Shown: positions 8,619-17,636, counted from the stretch's first letter. The stretch: DNA of 35,840 nt from Candidatus Kapaibacterium sp. (GCA_023957315.1 JAMLHE010000022.1:1-35840), one strand, 5' to 3'. The notes: generated from the letters alone by a model not told the origin. A program made the numbers and translations.

Positions 8619-8945
8619 CAGTTTCTTACTTTGTGAATAAAATCATCAAGTAATTTTTTGTATAAACTTTCCAAAATATTGTTACACATCCTTAATACTA
8701 ATAACACATGAATCGCCGAAATGTTCTCATATATTTTCAAAAATAAGAAAAAATTTTTGATTTTCACACATTCTTAACAATTCATATTGCCTAATCCCCT
8801 GATTCTTACTATTCAATCGGCTGTTTGGATGATTTTTGATTTTTTTTGAAATAAATTCACCTCTATAAAAATTTATCTAAAACTAATTATTTTTTTTACT
8901 CTATATGATTTTCTGATTATATTTGAGTAAAGAAATTTAACAATC
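8619..8945. other. Intergenic region between divergent VTC operon and glycosyltransferase
   Basis: No gene is visible in these 327 AT-rich bases. They must hold the promoters of two divergent units. A TATATTTG at 8918-8925 matches the Bacteroidota -7 pattern TAnnTTTG and would place transcription start just before the ATG at 8946, but the matching -33 TTTG is imperfect (TTTA), so this is a weak call. Confidence 0.4.
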
Positions 8946-9788
8946 ATGGAGAGAGATTTGGATATTGATAATGTACAAATTTCAGTATTGATGCCTAATT
9001 ACAATGGTGCCGAATTCATTGCCGAAGCCATTGAAAGCGTACTCAACCAAACTTTTCGTGACTTCGAGCTAATTATTGTCGAAGACGCTTCCACTGACAA
9101 CAGCCGTGAGATTATTGACAAATATGCTGCTGCCGATTCACGTATCAAAGTCATCCAAAACGAAACTAATCAATTTGTCAATATTTCATGCAACATTGGC
9201 TTGAGGGCAGCAAAAGGCAAATACTATGCTCGATTAGATTCCGACGATATCAGTATGCCTGATAGGCTCGAAAAACAGTATGAATTTATGGAAGCCAATC
9301 CCGATATTTCGATTTGCGGCGCTTTTTGTAAAATCATTGATAGAAAAGGGAATGTAATAGCAAACAAATCATTCCCTGTTGATGACGAATCTATTAAAAA
9401 GTCTATTTGGAGCCGGACACCTATTCAGCATAGTTGTATGTTTGCACGCATGGATAAAATGCGTGAAGCAGGTTTCTATTCTGGTAAAAGAGACCCTTCG
9501 GAAGACTTAGAACTGATGTTAAGGACATTGAGCATTTTCAAATTCGCAAATCTTCCCGAATATTTAGTCAAATATCGCATTCATGGTGCCAATTTGATTT
9601 TCACTAAACAAAGAGAAATAATCAGACGCTCTGTGAGATTGCGCAAGAGTGCCATGAAAGAGTATGGTCATCAGGTTTCATTAATAGACAAGTCAAAGAA
9701 TAATATGATTTGGTTTTTGCAATTTTTCCCAAAGAAATTTGTGTATTGGCTATTTTACAAACTGATTGTCAAAGAAAAAGAATTGTAA
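8946..9788 (+). CDS. Family 2 glycosyltransferase
   Basis: A 280-residue GT-A fold glycosyltransferase. The nucleotide-binding N-terminus is clear (ISVLMPNYNGAEFIAEAIES, then LIIVEDASTDNSREII), the metal-binding DxD lies at Asp98-Ser-Asp-Asp101 (ARLDSDD), and the acceptor-side ED motif is in PSEDLELMLR. It would transfer an activated sugar to a lipid or glycan acceptor at the cytoplasmic face of the membrane. No membrane segments are clear apart from a hydrophobic C-terminal stretch (about 255-275) that may anchor it. The YfhO-type membrane protein starts two bases after its stop, so the two are probably one operon acting on the same surface glycan. Confidence 0.9.
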   Translation: MERDLDIDNVQISVLMPNYNGAEFIAEAIESVLNQTFRDFELIIVEDASTDNSREIIDKYAAADSRIKVIQNETNQFVNISCNIGLRAAKGKYYARLDSDDISMPDRLEKQYEFMEANPDISICGAFCKIIDRKGNVIANKSFPVDDESIKKSIWSRTPIQHSCMFARMDKMREAGFYSGKRDPSEDLELMLRTLSIFKFANLPEYLVKYRIHGANLIFTKQREIIRRSVRLRKSAMKEYGHQVSLIDKSKNNMIWFLQFFPKKFVYWLFYKLIVKEKEL

Positions 9789-9790
9789 AT

Positions 9791-12190
9791 ATGAGTAGTA
9801 CCAATCAGCCCGAGTCGCACCCTTCGCTCCTTGCTTTTTTTGAAAGCAAACCACTTGCTTTTTTATTTGGAGCCGTCAGCTTCATTGTTATTGTGATTTT
9901 CTTCAATTTTCTGACAAACAATTTTCTATATCTTTTTATTGATATTGGTAGTGACACTGCGACGGGCTTCTTCCCGAATTTCTATGGATATGTGACTTAT
10001 TTTGGGATGCACGGGATTCCAACTTGGACTTTCACCGAGGGTATGGGCTCGAATGTGTTTCCGGCAGTATTTAGCAACCCGATGCATATACTTTTTTTCC
10101 TTTTCCACCCTGATGCAATTCCCTATGTGATTTTATTTCTGGCAATTCTCAAGTTATACATTGCTGCCTACTTTTTCTATCGCTATCTCAGATTGCTCGA
10201 TTTGTCCGCATTTTCATCTATTGTCGGGAGTTTGTTGCTAACCTTTTCGGGGTTTATGATTCTCGGTGGCACCTGGTATCTTTTCTCAGCAGAAGGTATG
10301 CAATTTGCAATTTTCCTTTTCGGAATTGAAAGTTATATCAAGAGGCGCAATATTACTGCATTTGTAATTGCAGTCGCTTTGACCGCCGTACAACAGCCTT
10401 TCAATTTGTTCTTGATTTCGCTTTTTGCAGTTTTATACCTTACAATGCGAATCATTGGCGATGAAAATAAAAGCATAAAAGAGCTTTCTTTGCTGTTCGG
10501 GAAATTCATTTTGCTCGGGGCGCTTGGAATCGGACTAAGCTTTGTCTTGTTCTATGCCAATTTTAACCGTGTAATGGAATCTCCCAGGGTTAGTGGTGAG
10601 GCTTCATATACCGAATCTTTATCGCAGAAGCCTTTCTATGAAATTGCTTCATCGGTAGAATTGCAAACGGCAGTTTACAGGTTTTTGTCATCGGATATGG
10701 CGGGTGCCGGAAATGATTATACGGGCTATATCAACTATCTCGAAGGTCCGATGGGATATGTAGGTTTGTTGTCATTGCTATTGGTGGCTCAAACTTTTAC
10801 ATGTCTCACAAAGCGGCAGAAAATCTTCTTCATCATCATTTTCAGTATGTGGCTGATTAGTTCCATATTCCCGTACTTCAGATACGCTTTTTGGCTTTTC
10901 AATGGTGATTATTATCGCACATTTTCATTCTATTTTTCATTCTACATCGTATTTTACGCTATCAAATCGCTCGACATTATTTTCACTGTTGAAAAAATCG
11001 ACCTAAGACCACTTATCTTTAGTACAGTTGTTATACTCGCAATGGCATTGTTCAATTTTGAACCTTCGGTTGTACCAAACGAAACTATGCAGGTTTTGGT
11101 TCTGACTTTCGTGATTTTTTACATCGCAGTATTTTTCATGATGAGGGAAAAATCTATTCTCCCACATCTGCCGAAAGCCTTGCTGGTCTTGATTACGCTC
11201 GAATTAGCAGTTTTTTCGTATATGACAATCAACGATAGAGGACTCTTGACAATCGAACAATACACAAGCAAAACGGGATATTTTGATTATACAAATGAAG
11301 CAATTGCGAAAATTAAATCTCGCGACAAATCATTTTTCCGAATTGACAAGGATTATCATTCGGCATGGTCAAAACATATGAGTTTTCTGGATGCGATGGC
11401 TCAGAATTATTTCGGCACCGAGACTTATAATAACTTCAACCAGAAATACTACGTCAACTTTTTAGCAGGAATGAAAGTTTTCGACCCGAAAAACGAAATT
11501 GCAACACGTTGGTCAATCGGGCTTAAACATCGGTATTATCTGCAAATTATGGCAAATACGCGCTATCGGCTATGCAAAAACGATTGGCTCGGCTACGAAA
11601 GATTTGGTGCTGAATTGGTTGATAGCGTGGACAAAATCAAAATATATGAGTACAAAAACTTTGTGCCATTCGGAAGTTCCTACGATTCGTATATCACCGA
11701 AAGCGAATTTGCAAAGCTTCCAATCATTCATTCCGATGTTATGACGCTCCGAGCCATTGTCATTGCCGATTCACTTAAGAAAAATTATTACGACTATAAA
11801 GAATTGAAGCACAGCGATACTCTTCAGCAGTATTCGCCGAATGATATAGCGAAATTTTCTGCGACAATTAGCAATGAACATCTTAAAATGAAAAATTTCA
11901 CTCAAAAGGTAATCGAAGGCTCAATCACGGTTTCTACCGATAAAATCGTGTTGATTACCACACCTTTCGACAAGGGATGGAAATTGCAAGTGGATGGAAA
12001 GCCGCATGAAATCAAAATTGTCAACCATGGGCTAATCGGCATCAAATTGCCCAAAGGCAATCACGAAATCAAACTCGAGTACGGATTACGCAATCTGGGC
12101 TTATCAATACTCATTTCCGGCATTTCAGCCTTGCTTCTTATTTCACTCAATTTGTACAAACGCAAAAGAAATGCAAAAGCTACGGATTAG
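9791..12190 (+). CDS. YfhO-family multi-pass membrane protein (putative GT-C)
   Basis: A 799-residue membrane protein. I take the ATG at 9791, two bases after the glycosyltransferase stop; upstream in-frame starts would lie inside that gene. About a dozen hydrophobic spans run from residue ~20 to ~500, a soluble extracytoplasmic part follows (about 510-760), and a last span lies near 765-787 before a basic tail. The C-terminal module has the YfhO hallmark: TTPFDKGWKLQVDGKPHEI, then GLIGIKLPKGNHEIKLEYG before the final helix. Family members (PF09586) are linked to glycosylation of cell-wall polymers using lipid-linked sugars. With the GT2 upstream, the pair may make the lipid-linked sugar and then transfer it outside. 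The substrate cannot be read from the sequence. Confidence 0.88.
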   Translation: MSSTNQPESHPSLLAFFESKPLAFLFGAVSFIVIVIFFNFLTNNFLYLFIDIGSDTATGFFPNFYGYVTYFGMHGIPTWTFTEGMGSNVFPAVFSNPMHILFFLFHPDAIPYVILFLAILKLYIAAYFFYRYLRLLDLSAFSSIVGSLLLTFSGFMILGGTWYLFSAEGMQFAIFLFGIESYIKRRNITAFVIAVALTAVQQPFNLFLISLFAVLYLTMRIIGDENKSIKELSLLFGKFILLGALGIGLSFVLFYANFNRVMESPRVSGEASYTESLSQKPFYEIASSVELQTAVYRFLSSDMAGAGNDYTGYINYLEGPMGYVGLLSLLLVAQTFTCLTKRQKIFFIIIFSMWLISSIFPYFRYAFWLFNGDYYRTFSFYFSFYIVFYAIKSLDIIFTVEKIDLRPLIFSTVVILAMALFNFEPSVVPNETMQVLVLTFVIFYIAVFFMMREKSILPHLPKALLVLITLELAVFSYMTINDRGLLTIEQYTSKTGYFDYTNEAIAKIKSRDKSFFRIDKDYHSAWSKHMSFLDAMAQNYFGTETYNNFNQKYYVNFLAGMKVFDPKNEIATRWSIGLKHRYYLQIMANTRYRLCKNDWLGYERFGAELVDSVDKIKIYEYKNFVPFGSSYDSYITESEFAKLPIIHSDVMTLRAIVIADSLKKNYYDYKELKHSDTLQQYSPNDIAKFSATISNEHLKMKNFTQKVIEGSITVSTDKIVLITTPFDKGWKLQVDGKPHEIKIVNHGLIGIKLPKGNHEIKLEYGLRNLGLSILISGISALLLISLNLYKRKRNAKATD

Positions 12191-12225
12191 GGCGATGATT
12201 GTAAACCTTTTTTATACGGGTGCAT

Positions 12226-12263
12226 AAAAAAAACAGAGGCTACCCTTGTGGGACAGCCTCTGT
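12226..12263 (-). terminator. Intrinsic terminator of rpsA
   Basis: ACAGAGGCT (12233-12241) pairs with AGCCTCTGT (12255-12263), and CCC/GGG in the loop can extend the stem. On the - strand a run of eight T follows the hairpin at once. It stands 23 bases after the rpsA stop codon, a textbook intrinsic terminator for that gene. Confidence 0.9.
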
Positions 12264-12285
12264 GTAAATTTAATTCTAAAGTGAA

Positions 12286-14532
12286 TTATTGTTTTGTTTC
12301 TTCTTCTTCTTCAGCTTTGTCATCTTCGTTTTCGGCAGGAGTTTCTTCCACTTCGGGTTCTTCTACCGGAACTTCGATAACAGGTTCTTCTTCGGGCACT
12401 TCAATCACTGGTTCGTCTTCAGTCGGAACTTCTACCTCGGGTTCTGCCGGTAGCGGCTCAACGATTTCTTCCGTAGCTGTTTCGGTAGCATCAGTAACAG
12501 GTGTTTCAACGATTTCTTCTGTAGCTGTTTCGGTAGCATCAGTAACAGGTGTTTCAACGACTTCTTCCGTAGCTTTTTCAGCTTTAGGTGCTTTTGCTAC
12601 AGGTGCTTCAGGAGCATCATCTTCAGGAGTATCTGAGCCTTTGAATTGCTCTTCGATTTTTTGCTTCAACAGCTTATAATCGGGATTGTATTCTTCGTTG
12701 AAGATGTCTGCTTGTGAGCTGTCATAAGTGATTTCGACCGATAGATTATCAGCATTTGGTACCGGGTGAGCGGTATTGTAATCATCAATCAAAGTTTGGT
12801 CTTTGCCTCGAAGTGCTTCTACAACCGATAATACGATTTTCTTAGCATCTTTGTCAAATTCAACAACTTTCAAAGGCAACAAATCGCCAATTTTGAAGTA
12901 TTCGCTGATGTTTTTGACAGGTGCAAACGATAATTGCGATACCGGAACGAAACCGTCAACTCCGTCAGGAAGTTCGACGATGACGCCTTTTTCGATAATG
13001 CGTTCAATCTTAGCTTCGGTTTCAGCAGTAATCTTGTATTTATCCTCGAAGAAGTCCCAAGGATTGTCATTGATTTGCTTATGTCCGAGTGCGATACGAC
13101 GTTGGTCGGGGTCAATGCTCAAAACGATAACATCGAGGCGGTCGCCTTTTTTGACGAATTCCCCGGGATGTCTTATCTTCTTAGTCCAAGACAAGTCGCT
13201 AATATGCACCAAACCATCAACGCCCGGTTCGAGTTCGACAAATACGCCAAAGTTGGTCAAATTGCGAACGATACCGATGTGTTTTGATTCAACGGGATAT
13301 TTTTTCATCAAATCTTCCCATGGGTCCGGCTCTAATTGTTTCATTCCGAGAGCTAATTTCTTGTTGTCTTTGTCAATATTCAATACAATTGCATCGAGAA
13401 CTTGTCCCATAGACACGATTTGCGATGGGTGCTTGACATGTTGAGTCCAAGACATTTCGCTAATGTGAATTAGACCTTCGACGCCTTTTTCAATTTCAAT
13501 AAATGCACCGTAATCAGTCAAGCTGACCACTTTGCCTGTAACTTTTGTACTTTTTTCGTATTTTTCGCCGATTGTATCCCATGGATGAGGAGTAAGTTGT
13601 TTCATGCCGAGTGAAATACGTTTTTTGTCACCGTCAAAATCAAGCACAACAACTTTCACTGTTGAATCGAGACTAACGATTTCTGAAGGATGAGTGACTC
13701 TGCCCCATGATAAGTCAGTAATGTGAACGAGCCCGTCAACACCGCCAAGGTCAACAAACACACCAAAGTCGGAAATTGCTTTCACGATACCTTCGAGTAC
13801 GAGACCTTTTTCGAGTCTTGCCATGATTTCAAGTCTTTGTTCGGAAAGTTGTTCTTCGAGGAGTACTTTGTGGGAGACAACGACGTTTTCACTTGGATGA
13901 TTGACTTTTACTACGCGGACGTCAATTGTCTTTGTAACCCAACCATCGAAATCGCGAACGGGACGAACGTCAATTTGCGAACCCGGCAAAAATGCTTCGA
14001 TGCCGAGTAAATCAACAACCATACCGCCTTTGATTCTTCTCAAAATCTTGACTTTTACGATTTCTTGCTTGTCAAATAATGAAATAATATCATCCCAAAT
14101 TCTCATGAAATCTGCACGACGACGTGATAGTACAAGTCTGCCCGTTGGGTCTTCCATTTTGTCTATGTAAACGTCAATTTCGTCGCCAATTTGGTAAGTT
14201 TCGGCATTAAGTAATTCTGCACGCGGTACAACGCCTAAAGATTTGAACCCGATGTCAACAAAAACTTCATCTTTCGACAATTGGACTATCTTACCTTTGA
14301 CCAATTCATCTTCTTTGATTGTCTGAATCTTTGTGTCGAATAAATTCGTAAAGTCGTCATCGCTTAGTTCGAGCGATTCAAATCCATTTTCAAGTAAATT
14401 TACGACTTCGTCGTAACTTGAGCGAGATTGGTGTTTTGCTTTTGTTGCTTCCATTAGCTTAGCAGATGAATCAAGTTTAACTTGTTCGGTTGCAACCATT
14501 GAATCATGGCTGATATCAGTATTATCTGACAT
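12286..14532 (-). CDS. rpsA: 30S ribosomal protein S1
   Basis: A 748-residue S1 protein that binds mRNA and helps load it on the 30S subunit. Six S1/OB domains are visible at about 78-139, 157-222, 244-311, 330-398, 417-485 and 503-572, the last four with the classic YGAFIEIEKGVEGLIHISEM-type pattern. Most S1 proteins are near 560 residues. This one adds about 75 residues before the first domain and about 175 after the last, ending in a very acidic Glu/Pro/Val tail that includes two identical 16-residue repeats. The start is fixed by a strong Shine-Dalgarno site (TCCTCC at 14538-14543 on the + strand, six bases from the ATG), the best in the window. A clear terminator follows the gene. Confidence 0.96.
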   Translation of the reverse strand: MSDNTDISHDSMVATEQVKLDSSAKLMEATKAKHQSRSSYDEVVNLLENGFESLELSDDDFTNLFDTKIQTIKEDELVKGKIVQLSKDEVFVDIGFKSLGVVPRAELLNAETYQIGDEIDVYIDKMEDPTGRLVLSRRRADFMRIWDDIISLFDKQEIVKVKILRRIKGGMVVDLLGIEAFLPGSQIDVRPVRDFDGWVTKTIDVRVVKVNHPSENVVVSHKVLLEEQLSEQRLEIMARLEKGLVLEGIVKAISDFGVFVDLGGVDGLVHITDLSWGRVTHPSEIVSLDSTVKVVVLDFDGDKKRISLGMKQLTPHPWDTIGEKYEKSTKVTGKVVSLTDYGAFIEIEKGVEGLIHISEMSWTQHVKHPSQIVSMGQVLDAIVLNIDKDNKKLALGMKQLEPDPWEDLMKKYPVESKHIGIVRNLTNFGVFVELEPGVDGLVHISDLSWTKKIRHPGEFVKKGDRLDVIVLSIDPDQRRIALGHKQINDNPWDFFEDKYKITAETEAKIERIIEKGVIVELPDGVDGFVPVSQLSFAPVKNISEYFKIGDLLPLKVVEFDKDAKKIVLSVVEALRGKDQTLIDDYNTAHPVPNADNLSVEITYDSSQADIFNEEYNPDYKLLKQKIEEQFKGSDTPEDDAPEAPVAKAPKAEKATEEVVETPVTDATETATEEIVETPVTDATETATEEIVEPLPAEPEVEVPTEDEPVIEVPEEEPVIEVPVEEPEVEETPAENEDDKAEEEEETKQ
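12461..12577. repeat. 48-bp tandem repeat inside rpsA tail
   Basis: Units start at 12461, 12509 and 12557; the first two are complete and differ by one base, the third is partial. Each encodes 16 residues of the acidic tail (TPVTDATETATEEIVE). The period is a multiple of three, so the frame is kept. Near-identity suggests recent expansion by slippage or unequal recombination. Confidence 0.9.
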
Positions 14533-14569
14533 TAAAATCCTCCAAAAAAATACAATTTAGTTTTACAAA

Positions 14570-14588
14570 AGATGTAATTATTACATCT
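14570..14588. promoter_or_regulatory. Fur-family (Zur-like) operator candidate
   Basis: AGATGTAAT and ATTACATCT are perfect arms around a single T. The core has the 7-1-7 form of Fur-family boxes, with the TAATnATTA centre shared by Fur, Zur and PerR sites. It lies 38 bases upstream of the rpsA start and 207 bases upstream of the Mn/Zn importer operon, in the shared divergent spacer. A metal-responsive regulator is therefore the natural candidate, but no such regulator gene is in the window. Confidence 0.5.
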
Positions 14589-14621
14589 ACAATTATTATT
14601 TTCACTCTTTGGTGTATAGAG

Positions 14622-14669
14622 TTTTGCAAAGTAATATTATTTTGCAAATTGACCAAATTATTTTTGCAT
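14622..14669. repeat. Three TTTTGCA motifs upstream of metal importer
   Basis: TTTTGCAAA occurs at 14622-14630 and 14640-14648, and TTTTGCAT at 14662-14669, with starts 18 and 22 bases apart. The first two contain the self-complementary TTTGCAAA. They sit between the Fur-like box and the importer start and may be regulator sites or chance AT-rich sequence. Confidence 0.3.
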
Positions 14670-14795
14670 AACTAATACTTTTTATTGAAACTTATATAAA
14701 AATCACGAAATATTTAGGTAAATTAAAAAATAATGTTAGCCCGAAAAGTGAAAGTTAATCGTTAATACCATTTTGTAATATATGAAGGATTAAAA

Positions 14796-15746
14796 ATGAA
14801 AATCAATTTCGTAAAATTATTGTTTGTTTTATTGGCGGCTATGTTGATTGTGTCTTGTGCGAAGGAAGAAAGCAAAACGGCTGACACAGGCAAATTGAAA
14901 ATTGTAGCTACTACGGGCATGATTGATGATGCTATCAAAAATATCGGTGGCGATAGAGTCGAAATTATCAAAGTAATCTGCGGACCCGGCGTTGACCCGC
15001 ATTCCTACGTGCCGAGTGTGTCTGATGCCGAATCAATAATGAAAGCGGATTTGGTTTTTTATAATGGTGTCGGGCTCGAAGCCAAAATGGGCGAAATTCT
15101 CGCATCGAAAGGCTCCGATAAATCAATTGCAATTGGCAATGCTATTCCGGTTGACAGCTTGATTGACATCAATCCGGATGATAATATCGAAGATTACGAC
15201 CCACATATTTGGAATAATCCTTTGATTTGGAAGTATTCGATTCAACGAATTATTGAAGTGCTTGTTGAAAAGGACCCACTAAATGCCAACTTTTACAAGG
15301 ATAATGGTGCCGACTACCTTCGCGATGTTTTCGACGCATATAATTATGCACTTTACAAGTACCAACAAATTCCTGCCGAAAATAGAATCCTCGTCACAGG
15401 GCATGACGCTTTTAGATATTTTTCTCGTGCTTATAGCTTCGAGGTAAAAGCTGTTCATGGCATCACGACTGAAACTGAAGCCGGAATCAAGGAATTACGC
15501 GAACTTGCTGATTATGTAGTTGAAAAAAAAGTACACGTATTATTTTTTGAAACTATGGTGAACAACAAGTCAGTAGAAGCTTTGCGAAATGCGGTACAAA
15601 GCCGTAACCATGATATTAAAATTTCAGATAAACCGCTTTATTCCGATGCTTTGGGCGACGTATCGCCGTTGGATACTTATATCGGGATTATTAAATACAA
15701 TGCAGATTTAATTCAAAATGAACTCACATCAGGTCACAGTGAATAA
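14796..15746 (+). CDS. Metal ABC transporter substrate-binding lipoprotein (TroA/ZnuA family)
   Basis: A 316-residue cluster A-I solute-binding protein that captures Zn2+ or Mn2+ in the periplasm. The leader ends in a lipobox with Cys21 (IVSC). The four metal ligands can be placed: His69 (DPHSYVP), His137 (DPHIWNNP), His203 (GHDAFRYF) and Asp284 (YSDALG). This His/His/His/Asp set is that of TroA and ZnuA; manganese-specific PsaA types have Glu at the third position. The His-rich loop of classical ZnuA is missing, so zinc, manganese or both are possible. A GAAGGA site lies six bases before the ATG. It is the first gene of a four-gene importer operon, with a Fur-family-like box upstream. Confidence 0.93.
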   Translation: MKINFVKLLFVLLAAMLIVSCAKEESKTADTGKLKIVATTGMIDDAIKNIGGDRVEIIKVICGPGVDPHSYVPSVSDAESIMKADLVFYNGVGLEAKMGEILASKGSDKSIAIGNAIPVDSLIDINPDDNIEDYDPHIWNNPLIWKYSIQRIIEVLVEKDPLNANFYKDNGADYLRDVFDAYNYALYKYQQIPAENRILVTGHDAFRYFSRAYSFEVKAVHGITTETEAGIKELRELADYVVEKKVHVLFFETMVNNKSVEALRNAVQSRNHDIKISDKPLYSDALGDVSPLDTYIGIIKYNADLIQNELTSGHSE

Positions 15747-16488
15747 TTTGCCTGCAATCGAAATAAATGATTTAACGGTTGCATATAACGACAAACCTGT
15801 GCTTTGGGATATTGATTTGTCAATTCCGCAAGGAGTGATTATGGGCATTGCCGGACCGAATGGCGCCGGCAAAAGCACGTTGATTAAGTCAATTCTCAAA
15901 TTGGTCAAACCTATTGCCGGAAAAATTAAAATTCTCGGCGAAGATTACGATAAAGTCAGAAAAAGAATCGCATACGTGCCTCAGCGTTCGGCTGTAGATT
16001 GGGATTTCCCGGCTACTGTTTTTGACGTCGTAATGATGGGAACATACGGGCAATTAGGTTGGTTTCGCCGACCCGGCAAAATCCAGAAAGCATTGGCATT
16101 TGATGCTATTCAACGCGTAGGAATGGAGGAATATGCCGACCGACAAATTAGCCAACTATCCGGCGGACAGCAGCAGAGAACATTTATAGCACGTGCTTTA
16201 GTCCAAAATGCGGATATTTTCTTGCTTGATGAACCATTTGCCGGAATAGATGCGAAAACCGAGAAATCAATAATGCAAATTTTCCGCGAAATCAAAGCCG
16301 AAGGCAAAACAATCGTTGCCGTGCACCATGAATTAATCACTTTGAGCGATTATTTCGATATGATAACAGTGTTGAACATTAAAATTTACGCAAGCGGAAA
16401 AGTCGAAGATGTTTACAAGAAGGAAATCATTTACGAAGCATATGGCGGACATTTCAATTTTACGCAAAATGATTCAATTATAGATTGA
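15718..16488 (+). CDS. Metal ABC transporter ATP-binding protein (TroB/ZnuC type)
   Basis: A 256-residue ABC ATPase that powers the metal importer from the cytoplasm. Walker A is at 46-54 (GPNGAGKST), the Q-loop at VPQRSAVDWDFP, the signature at 147-154 (LSGGQQQR), Walker B ends in Asp171-Glu172 (IFLLDEP), and the switch His is in AVHHEL (203/204). The VDWDFP motif is typical of the Mn/Zn/Fe subgroup. It starts 29 bases inside the binding-protein gene; a GTG at 15739 would reduce the overlap to eight bases. Either way the two genes are translationally coupled, and the stop codon overlaps the next start by one base. Confidence 0.94.
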   Translation: MNSHQVTVNNLPAIEINDLTVAYNDKPVLWDIDLSIPQGVIMGIAGPNGAGKSTLIKSILKLVKPIAGKIKILGEDYDKVRKRIAYVPQRSAVDWDFPATVFDVVMMGTYGQLGWFRRPGKIQKALAFDAIQRVGMEEYADRQISQLSGGQQQRTFIARALVQNADIFLLDEPFAGIDAKTEKSIMQIFREIKAEGKTIVAVHHELITLSDYFDMITVLNIKIYASGKVEDVYKKEIIYEAYGGHFNFTQNDSIID

Positions 16489-17636
16489 TGGAATTCATCT
16501 ACGACATATTTTTTGATTATACAATTCGAAACGTAGCGTTGGGGTCTTCGATTTTGGGAATAGTTGCCGGAGCATTCGGTAGTTTTGCCTTTTTGCGTAG
16601 GGAAAGTTTAGCCGGAGACGTTGTAGCACATTCGGCGTTGCCCGGAATTGTGATAGCTTTCCTACTAAGCTTTTTAATCACAGGCAGTAGTAATAAGAGT
16701 TCTTTGATTTTGATTCTCGGTGCAACGGTAACCGGATTTCTGGCTATGCACTTTTCGTCTCGATTGATGAGCGTAAGCAAAATCAAATCCGATAGCTCGA
16801 TGGGGATTATGTTAGCCGTATTTTTTGGATTGGGCATATTTTTGCTTTCATTGATTCAACGTCGGAATATTCCGGGCAAATCAGGATTGGAGGACTATAT
16901 CTTCGGGAGTGCATCTACGCTCACTCATACTGACGTAAATATTATTTCATTTTTCGGCATTCTGACTATTTCGGGTTTGATTATTTTTTGGAAAGAATTC
17001 AAACTACATACTTTTGACAGGACTTTTGCTCATTCGCTTGGGTTCAACTCTAAGTTATTAGATGCTATGATGGTGTCGTCAATTGTAATTGCAATTATTA
17101 TCGGTTTGCAATCCGTTGGTGTAATATTGATGGTAGCGATGATTGTCACTCCTGCAGCCGCAGCACGGCAATGGACAAATAAACTTTCAACCATGGTCAT
17201 CATTTCTGCTTTTATTGGCTTGATAGCAGGTTTGAGCGGAGCACTCATTTCAGCTTCTATTCAAAAATTACCTACCGGACCGGTAATTGTGTTGATACTC
17301 GTGCTGATTTTTGTCATTTCGATATTATTCTCTCCAAATAGAGGACTTATTGCAGAGTTAATCAAAGGATTTGCCCGTAAACAAAGAATCAGACTGAGCT
17401 TAGTGCTTGTGGATTTGTACCAGCTCAAAAGGCATCACAATGATGACTATCGTGTGGGTCATAGCGCCAAAGTATTGCTAACGATGCACGAGCAGAAATT
17501 CAATGTCCGAAAGAGTCTAACGATATTGTCTGATTTGGGCTTAGTAAGAAATATGAACGGCGATGTATGGGTTTTGACTGACAAAGGGCTTAAGAAAGCG
17601 GAATCAATCTTACTAACAAAAGGTGAACTGATATGA
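16488..17636 (+). CDS. Metal ABC permease fused to a C-terminal winged-helix domain (TroC type)
   Basis: A 382-residue protein starting at the ATG that shares its A with the upstream TGA (TGATG). Residues 1-285 form an ABC-3 family permease with about eight membrane helices and the conserved RRESLAGDVVAHSALPGI and VGVILMVAMIVTPAAAAR motifs. Typical permeases stop there. Residues 300-375 add a soluble domain (LSLVLVDLYQLKRH, then KSLTILSDLGLVR, VWVLTDKGLKKAE) that reads as a winged helix like the N-terminus of DtxR/MntR repressors. The metal-binding and dimer domain of a full DtxR repressor is absent. Chlamydial YtgC-YtgR is a known permease-repressor fusion, so a regulatory or gating role is plausible. 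Confidence 0.9.
   Translation: MEFIYDIFFDYTIRNVALGSSILGIVAGAFGSFAFLRRESLAGDVVAHSALPGIVIAFLLSFLITGSSNKSSLILILGATVTGFLAMHFSSRLMSVSKIKSDSSMGIMLAVFFGLGIFLLSLIQRRNIPGKSGLEDYIFGSASTLTHTDVNIISFFGILTISGLIIFWKEFKLHTFDRTFAHSLGFNSKLLDAMMVSSIVIAIIIGLQSVGVILMVAMIVTPAAAARQWTNKLSTMVIISAFIGLIAGLSGALISASIQKLPTGPVIVLILVLIFVISILFSPNRGLIAELIKGFARKQRIRLSLVLVDLYQLKRHHNDDYRVGHSAKVLLTMHEQKFNVRKSLTILSDLGLVRNMNGDVWVLTDKGLKKAESILLTKGELI

Noticed and set aside
9710..9790. An upstream ATG that would extend the YfhO protein by 27 residues
   Set aside because: It lies within the glycosyltransferase gene and encodes no membrane-protein-like start; the ATG at 9791 follows that gene directly.
12248..12679. A 143-residue Ser/Gly/Thr-rich open frame on the + strand
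   Set aside because: It is the antisense of the acidic repeat tail of rpsA; the composition is a by-product of GAA/GTA-rich codons read backwards, and there is no ribosome site.
12803..13444. A 213-residue open frame on the + strand inside rpsA
   Set aside because: It is fully antisense to conserved S1 domains and shows no recognisable motif.
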